Assembly: GCA_964036045.1 (NCBI GenBank)
Contig: OZ038385.1
Span: forward strand, 36,116,063 to 36,180,062
Direction: 5' to 3'
DNA from: Eutreptiella sp. 'Long Island Sound 2002'
Taxonomy: Eukaryota; Euglenozoa; Euglenophyceae; Eutreptiales; Eutreptiaceae
DNA length: 64,000 nt
Shown: in pieces, positions 17,041 to 28,036 of the stretch
Position numbering within the stretch: position 1 is the stretch's first letter
Layout: each line of letters starts with the position of its first letter
The notes under the pieces: model-generated
The model's input: the letters and a program-made list of their open reading frames with translations, nothing else
The model's database searches: none
What the model was told of the DNA's origin: nothing
Translations under genes and position numbers: made by a program

Positions 17041-18660
17041 ATTGGGAGCTCAAAGATCCTGGATGGAGTACAATGGTCCCGCACGTCAACTCACCTATAC
17101 AGGGAAGACCTCATTTGTGTCCCCAAAGACTACGAAGAAACTATGTTGGAATGGGCACACAAAACGGATGGTCACCCTGGGGTGGAGAGAACTCTTTGGT
17201 TCTTCCAGAAGTATTTCTTCGCTAAGAGTAGCGATGCATCTCTCAAGAAGATTTTATCTAAGATCATCGCTGAGTGTCCCTGCACTAAGGCTAAAGCTAA
17301 CACTGCAGCGGATCGTGGTGAGGTAAGGAATCTCCCGATTCCGAACCAAATGAACTCAATCCTCTACGTGGATTTTATGGAGTTACCTAAATTCGCTGGC
17401 CATGACTTCGCCCTCCTGGTGACGGATGGACTCAGTCGCTACAGCCGAGTGTTCCCCCTTACTAAGAAGGTGGATGGTGAAGGAGTATTGAAAGAGATTT
17501 TCGAAGGATGGGTACAAGTCTACGGATTACCCAAGATTATCCATAGCGATCAAGACATCCGGTTTACCAGCCCTACTGGTTGGTACCGAAGCGTCATGAG
17601 AGCCATGGGTACGGAAGTCCAGTTCGGAACTCCTTACCTACGAACAAAGAATCCTCTGTGCGAACGCCAAATTGGCTGTTTCAAAACAGTCATGAGGATT
17701 CTGATGCTGGCCGAGAAGAGCCGAAACTGGCTAAAACTAGTCCCATATGCTATCTACTTGATGAATAATCAAGTGAGTAGCAGGACTGGTTTCACCCCTA
17801 CGGAACTGTTCCTAGGGAGGCCAGGTTTCAACTTCGAATTCCCCTGCGCGAGCGAAGGAAATCCTAAAGTTGATGAATGGCTCACCGAGCAAAAACGGAT
17901 CGCCGATCTATGCCGATCACTACTGGAAAAGAAAAGAAGTAAGGAGAATCGTACCAAGAACCGCAAAAGAAAAGAAGCTATCTACCAAATTGGTGACTGG
18001 GTTCTGGTACATCACTCAAGATTCAAGGCATGGCCTCGTAACACGCTGGACAGCCCTTACTTCGGACCATTTCTGGTCACGGATGTAGCTGAAGGATCCG
18101 TGTGGATCAAAACTCATCCTAAGTACGGAGGTCTGGTTGAAGTGGGTTACCCACAGCTTAAGCACTATGACGTGCTAGACGACCTCTACGACTGGAAAGA
18201 AGATCTACAAGAAAGCCTGGAAGCTGCAGCCGAAGATTTGGCCGCGGATCCTATGGATGAGGATGAAGAACTGCCGCCTATGGAGGATGACGGTTCACTA
18301 CGGATGCCCGAAAGGGACATCTCTCTCTCTAGACCTACTGTACCTACACCTACGGCCGTAGAGGCTAGACCCAAAAGAATAAGCGCTAGTGAACCCATTA
18401 CGTTTACTGAATCAGAGATGAAAAAGCAAGACTACTACTTTGTTGAAAGAATCCTCCGCCACACCTACAAACGTGGTTGGAGATTCTATACAAAGTGGTC
18501 TGGCTATTCTATCTCTGACTGTACCTGGGAGCCAGTGACGGCTTTCATACTCGATGACGGTAACGTCAACGAGGTTTTTGCTGATTACTGCAAATCTCAG
18601 GATTTGCGTGACATTCTGCAGTCAACCCAAAATCAGGCCCGCAAGCGTGCTGGGAGGTGA
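17026..18660 (+). CDS. pol: R3 integrase with C-terminal chromodomain
   Basis: Inserts the cDNA into the genome. Zinc-binding part: H-K-T-D-G-H-P-G (about 17158-17180) and C-P-C-T-K (about 17275-17290). The catalytic core DDE is seen as V-D-F-M-E-L (about 17370), H-S-D-Q-D-I-R-F (about 17541) and C-E-R-Q (about 17658), with N-P-L-C-E-R-Q conserved in R2. The chromodomain lies at about 18430-18600: Y-Y-F-V-E-R-I-L-R-H, W-R-F-Y-T-K-W-S-G-Y, D-C-T-W-E-P. Chromodomains bind modified histones and steer Ty3/gypsy elements (chromoviruses) to particular chromatin. An acidic linker separates core and chromodomain. The listed start is only the first possible Met in this frame; the protein is made as part of Pol. 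Confidence 0.92.
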   Translation: MDQLTIGSSKILDGVQWSRTSTHLYREDLICVPKDYEETMLEWAHKTDGHPGVERTLWFFQKYFFAKSSDASLKKILSKIIAECPCTKAKANTAADRGEVRNLPIPNQMNSILYVDFMELPKFAGHDFALLVTDGLSRYSRVFPLTKKVDGEGVLKEIFEGWVQVYGLPKIIHSDQDIRFTSPTGWYRSVMRAMGTEVQFGTPYLRTKNPLCERQIGCFKTVMRILMLAEKSRNWLKLVPYAIYLMNNQVSSRTGFTPTELFLGRPGFNFEFPCASEGNPKVDEWLTEQKRIADLCRSLLEKKRSKENRTKNRKRKEAIYQIGDWVLVHHSRFKAWPRNTLDSPYFGPFLVTDVAEGSVWIKTHPKYGGLVEVGYPQLKHYDVLDDLYDWKEDLQESLEAAAEDLAADPMDEDEELPPMEDDGSLRMPERDISLSRPTVPTPTAVEARPKRISASEPITFTESEMKKQDYYFVERILRHTYKRGWRFYTKWSGYSISDCTWEPVTAFILDDGNVNEVFADYCKSQDLRDILQSTQNQARKRAGR

Positions 18661-21102
18661 GACTACTCCCTCCTGTTTCATAGCACCTGTGAAAACGGTG
18701 CATCTATGGTCCTAAGGCCCTGTTTCACTGAGCAGTGAGTTCACACTCACTGGCCTGGGAGTTGTCGTGGATTTCCAAGGGAACTCCGAGGCTGGGGGAC
18801 AGGTTTCACCAATCTAGGGAGGGAGAGAGATGAGCGTTGTGTAACTGGCGCGCGTGTGAGTGTCAACAGCCCCAACTGAAGTGTGTTGCCTAGGAGAGAA
18901 GTGAAACACTACTGCTAAGCAAGCCGATTCTTACGGGTGGTGAACACCTGGTTCCATTTTGGAACAATCAAGCATCCACCACCGGAGGGGCAGGGTTGGT
19001 GTTCCCCAGGGATGAGACCTCCCCCAGGAACTGGGTGGGCTGCAGGACGAGCAGAGTTTGCATGGGCTGCCCGACCACGACCAGGGCTACCCCCTTGGCT
19101 GCAAACCTCCCCGCCTTGGGCACCCACCGTCAAAGACGCTAACGCCTGATCCTACACCGCAAGACACCCTGATCCTACAACTTCCCACACACACGCCCAC
19201 GCCAAGGCAAGTCAAGTTGTAGCTAACACCAAGCATCCCTGAACAAACAGTGAACGCTTTGGGTGCATCTCGCCTCCGGTCCGATGACACCCGTGCAAGT
19301 GTGGACACGGAACCGAAGCTCAACGTGATCCGTGCAGAGTGAGTGAATGGCGCGCAAAAGTGTGTTGTGTTGAGTATGTGTGTGCAGTGCTGTGCGTGGA
19401 TGTGCGGTGCAGGGCGAGCATGTGTGTGAATCTACCTCAGGGTCTCTACCTTGGGGCTACCCAAAAGAAAAAGAGAGAGGGTCACACACGGGGAGACCAG
19501 GAAAAAACCGTCAGGGATCAGAATGGGAGTGGGAACAAGGGCCAGCGTACGCTGACCAACGCGAACGCCCTTGCCCATTCCAATCCCCTGCCTTCCCAGT
19601 CTCCCACACGCTGAACTTAACGCTCTACACAGGAGCAGCCCTTTGCAGGAGCGCCCCTTGCTAACGCCTCCAACCCACATCCCACTCTCCACTCCACACT
19701 CCTCCCACACTCGGAGAACTCAAACCGCGCAACTTGCAAGTCGGGAATCTCACCCCAGAGTTTCATTGGGCTTTTTGAGTTCCCACGGTCCTACACTCTC
19801 TAACACACGCTGCATGTGTGAGCGGCACGGTGAAACATATGAGTGTTTTAGGTGCCTGCACGTGAGCATATGCATGCACTGAACGATTCAACAGGCATTC
19901 CGCCACAAAGCCACCACTACAGTTAAACTGAGGACAGTGACGCATATAGCGGCGCCTCCGCTGTGCATGCAAGCTGTCCTGCAGAGCGAGCAAGGAAGGT
20001 TCTCCCTACCTCCCAAACCTTGAATGTTTCCCTTATGAAGGTTTTACCCTCTATCCTACTTGGATTCGGAGTTTTTACGTGTGCACGACGCGGCGTACGC
20101 TGCTATTTTGCATGCGTGACGAGCTGTTTCCCTCCTGAATCCTGCCTGAATGCCAGCCCAAGCCAGACCTTGCGAGGCACCAAGAGCGTGCACAAGACTG
20201 CAAAGCAAGGTAAAAGCACGCTACGCGTATTGTGCAAGCTCTAACCAATACGTATGTTTCATTTCTGTTGTGCTATGTGTGGCTGATGTTCAAACTCGCC
20301 TATTACACGCACAGTGGTGAATTGATGCGCGCAAAACGTACAGTTACCCTATGGCTGTACTGTGCACCCTCCCCGCGCAAAAATTTTTGCCTGTCTGTAA
20401 GCCTCAAGTTATAAAATCGCGTTTTTCGCTGCTCGTTGTTTTCCAAATTCTTTGTTTTACAAAACTGCGCTTTTTGCAGCTTCAGAAGCGCGTTTTTACA
20501 AAAGTTCAAAAGTTTTTGGACTTTGGAGGCTTCGCCCCCAGTCCCGCACGGCGGACGCGCGCAGTTACGGGAGTCGCCAGAACTCCCAGCGCTACACTTT
20601 GCGCTTTTCAGGTGTCCAAATACTTTTTCAAGTTTTGGTTCCTGGCGAGTTAGAAGCTCAGCTACGGTTCATTTTAATGTTCATTTCAAGCGCTATTCAT
20701 TGCCGATTTCAAATTGATTTTCAAAAATCGGTATCTGCATTTGTTATGTAAGGCTTCCCTAAGGATTCCTACGCCTTGTCCATGCTTTATATATCACTTT
20801 GAGCACAATCTTTCTGGAACTTCTGGTATTTGCATTTTTAGCTCCAAACTAATCACCGATTGTGCTGTGGTAAGAGTGGTATAGTAAGAAAGGTAACTCA
20901 CATGTATGCTTTCCGAAGTCATTCCACTCATTCTTTACTGTGGTACTGAGGTGCAGTGATCATACTTGGTATTGAAGGTGGTCCAGTTCTGGACTGAATA
21001 GTAAATGCTAAGAGATTTCACAGGGCTGCATATGATTATGGCCACAATATCATTTTTCAGCCTATTTTTCTGAGTATTTACTCCTGAATTCCAGGGCTTC
21101 AG
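18661..21102 (+). other. R3 3' noncoding region, 2.4 kb
   Basis: From the integrase stop to the polypurine tract. I find no ORF with recognisable domains; the reading frames present are short and Pro/Ser/Cys-rich. Composition shifts from GC-rich (18.9-19.8 kb) to AT-rich (20.3-21.1 kb). The length is unusual, since many Ty3/gypsy elements have only tens to hundreds of bases here, but R2 and A/B also have 1.5-2.4 kb. Confidence 0.7.
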
Positions 21103-21112
21103 TCGGGGGGGG
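21103..21112 (+). promoter_or_regulatory. R3 polypurine tract
   Basis: TCGGGGGGGG abuts the 3' LTR start AGTGAGATT. Such a tract resists RNase H and primes plus-strand DNA synthesis. Confidence 0.85.
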
Positions 21113-21919
21113 AGTGAGATTGAGCCCCATGGAGTATATATTTTGAACTCAGAGTGTACTTTATTTGAACTCAGAGCAGATTCAGATCAATCATCATCAT
21201 TCATCATCATCATCATTCATCATTCATCATGTGTCATGTGTCATGCATCATGTGTCATGACATGCTGGCGCCCTAGCATGTGTTTTTCACATTCCAACCC
21301 AAAACCTCACTTTCGCTCAGAACTAACACAACCACAACCCCACTCTTATGGGTTCCTAAGAAGGTTATACTATTCATTTTTCATAACTCTTTGAATTTGG
21401 ATGATCACATTTTTGACATCATGGATTGTCATGCATGTCATGCATGATCGACTCATTTTGTGAGTGATACCACACATACTACCTTCGAAGGAGTCTAAGG
21501 CCCCTAAGGGACCTCTATATACTCTACAACCCTTTTCCATGGTTGTCCCTACTTCTACATGTATTTAAATGCCTATTTGGTGGGTCCCAGGCATGTTTCA
21601 TGTATTGGGGGATCCCAAGAATATACCTAGGCCTAAGCCAAGCCCCAAACACAAGAGGAGAGAAGAGAGATAGATAGAGGAGAGGCGCCTGGCGGCGACA
21701 CCAGGGAGCACGTGGTGCTTCCTAGGTAAGTCCTAACTAGGTGTATTTTACTACAAGAGGCATATTTCTATGGTGAGAGTGGAAGAGAGGTAAGGAGTGA
21801 ACATGAGTGTAAATAATGATTGTGTTTCATAGTCCCTTTTTTGCTATGGACTAAGCTGGAAGACAAAATACTATGAGCCCATTACTTTGCAGTTGTTGAG
21901 GAGGGTGCCAAATCTAACT
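21113..21919 (+). repeat. R3 3' LTR (807 bp)
   Basis: Matches the 5' LTR over its whole length. By eye the differences are an extra 51 bp at 21590-21640 and one fewer T in the run near 21840. The extra segment is bounded by CCA on both sides (at 21587-21589 and at its own end), which suggests that the 5' LTR lost it by a short-repeat deletion. Confidence 0.92.
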
Positions 21920-21924
21920 ACTGA
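21920..21924. repeat. Target-site duplication of R3, right copy (ACTGA)
   Basis: Same five bases as 9262-9266, directly after the 3' LTR and at the resumption of the R2 reading frame. Confidence 0.93.
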
Positions 21925-22606
21925 ACTGCCCAACGGTCCCATCTACGTCCCTGAGGACTCTCAGGAGACCATGCCCGCCCCTGAATGGGGCAGTTTCCTA
22001 TCCATCGTAGATGGTGCTCTAAACCCCGTGCCCGTGAGTGACCTTGATCAGGTTGTACTCAAGGAGTTGACGGCCGAAAACAAGGGCCTTACCCTCCATG
22101 ATCTCAAGAAGAGATCTGAGTACTCTTCGGGTACCACTACGAGTGGTGAGTGCCCCGATGAGCCGGAGACACCAGCAGTTTCTACTCCGCTGGCTGATGC
22201 TGACGACCGCCTGAGCGATATCGCCAGTGTAATACCCCCGGTCGACCCGGAGGTTGTGACTCTGAAGCATAGCGCTTTCCTAGCGCAGTTGCTCATGGAA
22301 GAGGTGGATCTCGGCGAGTCCGCCCCTGGTGGGTCTAATGATCACGCCGTGTTCTCTATGAGGGCCACTGATGGCCCCTCAGGTCAGGTACCTGGCGCTA
22401 AACCCTCACCCAATAACATGCCCGTCTCTTGGTATGACGTGCAGGAACTACAGCAGGTCCTGTGGGCTAAGGCTGAGGGTATCGAGCGACGGACCCGCCT
22501 GGACCTCCTCAAGAGGACCTGGAAAACCTCTATTTGGTCCGAGGAGGATGATGAAGAGATGACTCTCCCCGATCCTGAGACCCCTCTGGTATACTCCCTC
22601 CACTAG
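21925..22606 (+). CDS. R2: end of methyltransferase-like domain and linker to RT
   Basis: Resumes R2 exactly where 9266 stopped. The first 30 or so residues (L-P-N-G-P-I-Y-V-P-E-D, P-A-P-E-W-G-S-F-L-S-I-V-D-G) match the last strands of the same domain in R3 (about 13,130-13,200: P-K-P-R-W-R-T-A-M-Y-L-V-S-G). The rest is an acidic, Pro/Ser-rich linker like that of R3. The frame ends at TAG 22604-22606, but the same frame continues open into RT, so this is a nonsense mutation (or, less likely, a leaky stop). Confidence 0.8.
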
Positions 22607-23935
22607 GCTCAGGAACGCCAGGACTGGGAGGATGAGTTGCCCCCCGAAACGGTGGGGCGTATAAAAAAGCAGGATAAAGGGAAGAGTAACCTCCGCGCTG
22701 AGGAGGATTTTCCTGAGAAAGTGGAGAGCATGAATCTCGACCCCCGTCTCACTAAGCTCATCCACAAGTATCAGGAGGTTTTTGGAGCGTTGCCCCCACC
22801 CCTGTCTTGTAAGAAACTGGTCCAGATGGACCTCAAACTCAAACCAGAGTTTGAAGGGTTGGTAGTGAGGCGGCGTCCATACCCCGCCCCACAAGACCAA
22901 ATCGACGAGATCGAACGCCAGATCCAAGAATGTATAGATGCTGGCCTCGTCGAGGAGTATAAGCACGGGGACTACCCCCGCCATTGTAGCCCTTGTTTTC
23001 TGGTTGCTAAACCTGGGTCCACTGCTATGCGCTTGGTCGTTGACTATGGGGAGGTCAATAAAAAGACCCAGAACCACTCAGGGAGTATCCCCAACATGGA
23101 GAACACCCTGGAGAGAATCGCTAAGTGTCGATTCAAGACCAAGATGGATAAGAGCAGTGGCTTCTGGCAAGTAGACCTAACCCGAGCAGCCCAGGAACTG
23201 CTCGCCTTTGTAACCCCTAAGGGCCGTGTCTTCCGCTGGAAGGTCATGCCCTTTGGTGTCGCGAATGCCCCTGCTCTCTTTCAGGAGCTGATGAACAAAA
23301 TCCTATATATCCTGAGACGCAGACCCCTTGTGCAGGAACTGGTTTCCCGCGAGGCTGAGATGGAGGCCCACATTGACGACGTGAGCCTGGGTACTAATAC
23401 CCAGGAGGATCATATCCTCCTCCTGCAAGAGTTTTTCACCGTCTGTCAGGAAAACTATCTCCGCATCAAACTCGAGAAGTGTGAGTTTATGCGAGAGGAG
23501 ATGGAGTACCTAGGGTTTGACGTGGGGTATGGCTGGTGGAAAACAGCCGCGTCTAAGATGCAGCCCCTACAGGACATGCAGATACGTGAGGACCCTAAGA
23601 AGGGTCTACACGATGTGCGGGGTTTTATTGGCGCCTGCAATTTTTACCGACGCCATATCCACAATTTTACGTATTCATCAGCCCCCCTGACTGACCTTAT
23701 AAAGAAGACCAACCCTTGGCGGTGGACTGACAAGGAGGAGGCCTGTTTCCAGGAGTTGAAGAGGAAAATATCTTCCACCAACTGCCTGGGGGTGCCCCGC
23801 CCTAAGGGCGAGATAATACTCACCACGGATGCGTGTGTCGTAGGGGGGGGTGGTACCCTATACCAGTGGCAGGAGCTTAACCCCAATGAGTTGTCGCACT
23901 GCCAGTTTCACACTTCAGGTCTGAACCGCGATTGA
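22607..23935 (+). CDS. pol: R2 reverse transcriptase and start of RNase H
   Basis: Close relative of R3 RT. Motifs: V-R-R-R-P-Y-P-A-P-Q, A-G-L-V-E-E-Y, H-C-S-P-C-F-L-V-A-K-P-G-S-T-A, R-L-V-V-D-Y, K-M-D-K-S-S-G-F-W-Q-V-D-L, M-P-F-G-V-A-N-A-P-A-L-F-Q-E, and the active box H-I-D-D-V-S-L-G-T (about 23370-23396). RNase H starts with I-I-L-T-T-D-A-C-V-V (about 23812). An in-frame TGA at 23933-23935 stands where R3 has a Gly codon (R-E-G-F against R-D-stop-T), so it looks like a point mutation of GGA. Same frame as the pieces before and after. Confidence 0.88.
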   Translation, partial: AQERQDWEDELPPETVGRIKKQDKGKSNLRAEEDFPEKVESMNLDPRLTKLIHKYQEVFGALPPPLSCKKLVQMDLKLKPEFEGLVVRRRPYPAPQDQIDEIERQIQECIDAGLVEEYKHGDYPRHCSPCFLVAKPGSTAMRLVVDYGEVNKKTQNHSGSIPNMENTLERIAKCRFKTKMDKSSGFWQVDLTRAAQELLAFVTPKGRVFRWKVMPFGVANAPALFQELMNKILYILRRRPLVQELVSREAEMEAHIDDVSLGTNTQEDHILLLQEFFTVCQENYLRIKLEKCEFMREEMEYLGFDVGYGWWKTAASKMQPLQDMQIREDPKKGLHDVRGFIGACNFYRRHIHNFTYSSAPLTDLIKKTNPWRWTDKEEACFQELKRKISSTNCLGVPRPKGEIILTTDACVVGGGGTLYQWQELNPNELSHCQFHTSGLNRD

Positions 23936-24379
23936 ACCCTGAAGCATGACTATCCCGCCAATGAATGGCATCTGGTGCCTCTGGGGCACTGGAACTGGAA
24001 GTGGAATCAAGCACGATCCAACTACAGTACCTACGACCAGGAACTCCTGGCTGGGATGCTCGTGCTCTCTTCCCAATCCCGTCTTCTAGGTACTAACCCT
24101 GTTGTATGGCTCTGTGACCAAGAGCCCGTGAAGACATTTCAGAAGGGCCCGCCTCCTGAAAAAGCGAAACTAAAACGATGGTGGACATACCTGAGTCAGT
24201 TCAGGTTGACCGTCCATCATATACCAGGTATAAAGAACGGAAAGGCTGACAACATCTCGCGTAATAACTTCGACGCCCTCCTAGGCGAGAGCTCTGAAGC
24301 GTTTGCAAAAGAGGCGTTCCAACGTATGGATGTCCAGCTGGACCTATCCATGCGTACAGCAGGTGTACTGGAGGGCTGA
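23936..24379 (+). pseudogene. R2 RNase H, C-terminal part after nonsense codon
   Basis: In frame with the RT: L-V-P-L-G-H-W-N-W-K-W-N, Y-D-Q-E-L-L-A-G-M-L-V-L with the catalytic Glu, W-L-C-D-Q-E-P-V with the last Asp, then the R-W-W-T-Y-L-S-Q-F-R tether. It ends at a second in-frame TGA (24377-24379), after which the frame continues open into integrase. Translation of this part requires passing the first TGA. Confidence 0.8.
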
Positions 24380-25261
24380 AGCCTCAGAGACTACCAGGCT
24401 GAGTACCAATGTGTACTCAGTACCCTCAGTGATGGCCTAGAGGCACGCCTAATAGATGGCGACCGCTGGTATAAAGATAACCAGTACCTATACTGTGAGC
24501 ACCGCATAGTCGTGCCTGAGGCACGACTGGACGGCTGTCTGCAGTGGGCACACCACAGCTCCGGGCACACAGGGTGCAACCGGTCTGTTGCTTTCTTCAG
24601 TGAGCGTTTCTACTGCCGACTAACCCAGTCTGAACTACGTGCCCGTATGCAGTCCATAGTGGACTCCTGTGACTGTCACGCCAGCAAACAGAGCGACTCA
24701 CGTGACAGAGGACTGGTCTCCAGTCTCCCCATACCCTACTGTGCTAACTCCCTGTTGTACGCGGATTTAATCCACGGTCTGCCTAAGTTTGGTGGCTATG
24801 ATAGTTGTTTGGTGGTCACCTGTGGTCTAACCCGCTTCACACGTGCTTTCCCCTGCAACAAGAAGATCACAGGAGAGCAGACTGTGAAGATCCTGGTGGA
24901 GGAGTGGTTTGAGCCCTATGGGGCGCCTAAGGAGATCCACTCAGATGAAGATGTACGCATCCGGAGTGATACCGGTTGGTACAAGCGAGTGCTGGACGCC
25001 CTGAACGTCCAGGTAACCACAGGTGTACCTTACACGCACACGTCTAACCCTCTTTGTGAGAGACAGAATCGTGTGGTGGAGCAGAATCTGAGGATTCTGA
25101 TGAAACAGGAGCGCACCAAAGATTGGGTACGCCTGTTGCCCTGGGCCGTTCTGACCATGAACTCTCAAGAGAGTTCTGCAACCGGCTATACCCCCCCTCG
25201 AACTGTTCCATGGGGGGCGTCGTGCGTGGTTTTTCAAAACCCCCTTCCCCGAGGACTATAA
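24380..25261 (+). pseudogene. R2 integrase, catalytic part
   Basis: Zinc finger: H-H-S-S-G-H-T-G-C-N-R (about 24551-24583) and C-D-C-H-A-S-K (about 24671-24690). Core: A-D-L-I-H-G-L-P-K-F-G-G-Y-D (first Asp, about 24762), H-S-D-E-D-V-R-I (about 24938) and N-P-L-C-E-R-Q-N (about 25046). An extra C in the run near 25190-25196 shifts the frame, so residues after T-G-Y-T-P are out of phase and the frame stops at 25261. The true continuation (F-F-K-T-P-F-P-E-D-Y) is in the next frame. Confidence 0.85.
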
Positions 25262-25936
25262 GAGCCCAGTTGGGGACTGGCCGGAGCACCGGCAGGACCT
25301 GGCTAACAGGGCCAGAGCCAACCTGAAACGCGTTCGAGAGCGCGAACTAACCCGGCGTAACCGCACGAGACGTCCTGCCAGTTTCAAGGTAGGAGACCTG
25401 GTGCTTGTACACCACTCACGATTGCCCACATGGCCCCGCAACTGTTTGCAGGACCCCTACTTTGGGCCCTATCGTATTATCAGGATAGATGGATCCAGGA
25501 TCCTATGAGGTGCAGCCCCCGTCTAGGTGGGAAGCTGCTGTGTGCTCCTAAGCAACTCAGACACTACCACTCCCCTGATGAACTATCGTGGGATGAGTGG
25601 CGCTTGCCTGACTGTGAGGTCGAGCGTATCGACCCGGAGAACGCTGCCACCCCTGAGGAGGCAGACGAAATCAAGCAGATGACTGCCGAGGAGATGGCAG
25701 TCGATGGCTACTACGTGGTTGCAGGTATTGCACGCCACGAGTATCAACAGGGCTGGAAATTCCTGACCCTGTGGGATGGCTATGGGCTATCAGAGGCTAC
25801 CTGGGAGCCTATGTCAGCCTTCATACAGCCAGATGGGAGTATCAACCCCATCGTTCGTTCCTACCTCGTTGAGAACAACGAGGGGCAGTTGCTAACCCGT
25901 GCTGAGACCCTGTCCCAGCGTAAGAAGAGGAACTAA
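25195..25936 (+). pseudogene. R2 integrase tail and chromodomain, first copy
   Basis: After the C-run frameshift the tail reads D-L-A-N-R-A-R-A-N-L, V-G-D-L-V-L-V-H-H-S-R-L-P, F-G-P-Y-R-I-I-R-I-D-G-S-R-I, then loses one base near 25500 (compare I-H-V-R-C in the second copy at about 29310). Chromodomain at about 25690-25850: G-Y-Y-V-V-A-G-I-A-R-H-E-Y, W-K-F-L-T-L-W-D-G-Y-G, A-T-W-E-P-M. This fold binds methylated histone tails in other chromoviruses. Final residues L-S-Q-R-K-K-R-N. Two indels make it a pseudogene. Confidence 0.85.
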
Positions 25937-26985
25937 CCTCCCAGGGTCGGTGAGCACTCTGAGCACTGCACCAACCGTGGCTGTGCCCTGCAGTCCCATG
26001 CCTATGGTTACCAGCGTGAGCCAGATGGCCGCTTATCAGGTTTGCAGCCAACCAGCGAGTGTTTGCCTTGTTGACCATGTGTGCCATAGGACCTGCCCTG
26101 ATGTTATGACCTTGGGGAGCCAACGATGAACGGTGGCCAGCTATTCTAATGACCAGGGGGGAATGACAAGCAAGGTGTGTTCACCCTCCTTAGGGACAAG
26201 CGTGCCCACAGTTAGGACCCCTAACTGGTCCAGACCCATGGGGTTCTACCCTTCCTAACCTGGTCGCTATACATGTCTGCCTAGGTATGTGTGAGTTTGC
26301 TATGCCTGAGGTCCTAAGAGCAAGTTGCAGAAGTGGTGTCCTAATTATACCCAGGTCTGCACGCTTGCTAAACCTGGAGGGTTGTCTTTTTGATGCCACG
26401 GGGTACGCCCCGGGTCTCCCCTCCCCTAATCGCCCAATTTCTGTGCTGGCGCAAAACCTTGGGGGAATACCCAGCGTACTAATTCAGGTATTGTTTTACC
26501 TACCTACCTGACTACTAAAGGGAGGGGTGGCCAAAAGCTATGAAGGCATGAAAACGCCATTTTGCTAAGTGGCCAAAACGCTGACCTAACCACTGCCACA
26601 GCCCACCAACCCTGCTAAAATTGCAGGAAACGGGTGGGACAGTGACACACGCACTACAGGTCCTACACACCCTACAGTGGCATTCTGCTAGAGCTTGGAG
26701 GGGAAAGGCGCACAGGTGGCGTGCACAGCGCGGATGTCGATGGAGTCGAACTGCCCTCGCCACTCCTGGCTGAGGCGCAGTCAATTGATTGTGTGATCAG
26801 CGCCGTATATTTTAGCACGGCTCAAGGGACTGCACCAGTTCACCCTGACCCTCCTACCTGTACAACAGAGGCCAATGGACTGGGTTCAAGACGGAGGAAC
26901 CAAGACACACTCCACGTATTATACGCTTCTTGGTGTGCCCTATAATACACTGTTCCTGAACCCAGTTGCAAGCAAGCAAGCTTAA

Positions 26986-27025
26986 GGACTTCGCCCGTTC
27001 CCTTATGGAACGTAGGGCGAAGCCC
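26986..27025 (+). other. Stem-loop with compensatory changes, copy 1
   Basis: Outer arms CTTCGCCC (26989-26996) and GGGCGAAG (27015-27022), inner arms GTTCC (26997-27001) and GGAAC (27007-27011). In copy 2 (31093-31126) the outer arms are CTCCACCC and GGGTGGAG. Two outer pairs and one inner pair changed on both sides, keeping the pairing. The position relative to the chromodomain stop is similar in both copies. Confidence 0.75.
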
Positions 27026-28036
27026 TGGGTAACCTGGCAAGGGTTCATACCGCGTGCAGAGCGCGTGGCCTACTGTCAAATCCCTTTAATGCATCGTGTG
27101 CACGCATGCAGGGAAGGGAGGCGAGACCAAAACCATTGTAACCACACTGACTCAACCATGCAGAAGGTGGGCTCCTCCTGGGCTGACCTACCTTACTCAC
27201 CATGCATCGTGTGAATGCCGAAGTGAAGCGAACGAAAAACAAACCTAAGCGTTTAAACAACCGTACTGTAACGCACAAACGACGCAAACACGAGCACACA
27301 CTTCTCCTTTGGACCTGTGAGGAGAAGGGAAGGTAGGTGCATGCACAAGGAAGCATGGCAACGTGTGTATGTCTGAATCCGGCACATGCATCGCGAGCAC
27401 TTCATCTTCTCTAACCCTACGTGCGCACTACGTGCACCATTCGTCGAGCATACCTTTCAACCTTGTTTTTACCTGTGCAGGGGGAATGCAGGAGTCGCCC
27501 AACCCCCGGGAGACACGACGGCGACAACCCTAACGTTTTAACGAATCAACCACGACGAACACAATGCATACGGGTGTCATGGAACTGGCATACCTGAGAG
27601 GCGAATTTTTCGCCTGCTCTTCCTTTTGTTTGTTTTTTGAGGTTTGTCCCTATGTTTTATAATAAAATTTTTGATGCAACCATGCAGGAATTTTTGGTTT
27701 CTCTCTGTCAAGGCACGGCACACACCTCTCTACTCGAGTGGCTTGTAGTGCCGTTAACCCCTTTTCTGGGCGCGGCTCTGTTGCGCTTGTCTGCGACTTT
27801 GAGTTTGGGCCTATAAATGACGATTTCTAACGCCTTATCGTCACTTTTTAGCGATTTGACTTGTTAGGTCGCTCAACCTTTCGCTAAACCACAGGATTCA
27901 CTCCCTGTTCGTCCTCATTTCTATTTTTTTCAGCTCCTGGAGTTTTGTGGGCTCCATCAGCAGTATTGCTCCGCCCTGGCCGTTGGTCAGGATGATTACT
28001 GAAATACGTTGTTTATACAGCGATGACCGTCCGCAT

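Larger units (their letters stand above)
9267..21919 (+). mobile_element. R3: full-length Ty3/gypsy-type LTR retrotransposon
   Basis: A 12.65-kb element with all structural marks: two near-identical LTRs, a primer-binding site next to the 5' LTR, gag, protease, methyltransferase-like domain, RT, RNase H, integrase, chromodomain, a 2.4-kb 3' noncoding region, a polypurine tract flush with the 3' LTR, and a 5-bp target duplication. RT precedes integrase, which defines the Ty3/gypsy order. The LTRs differ mainly by one 51-bp indel and one T, so insertion is recent relative to R2. Pol carries a nested DNA transposon (14,245-15,453) and one frame change before integrase, so the copy is not autonomous now. 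Confidence 0.93.

Noticed and set aside
22448-23077. 209-codon minus-strand ORF opposite R2 RT
   Set aside because: Antisense of a clear RT domain, with no homology of its own.
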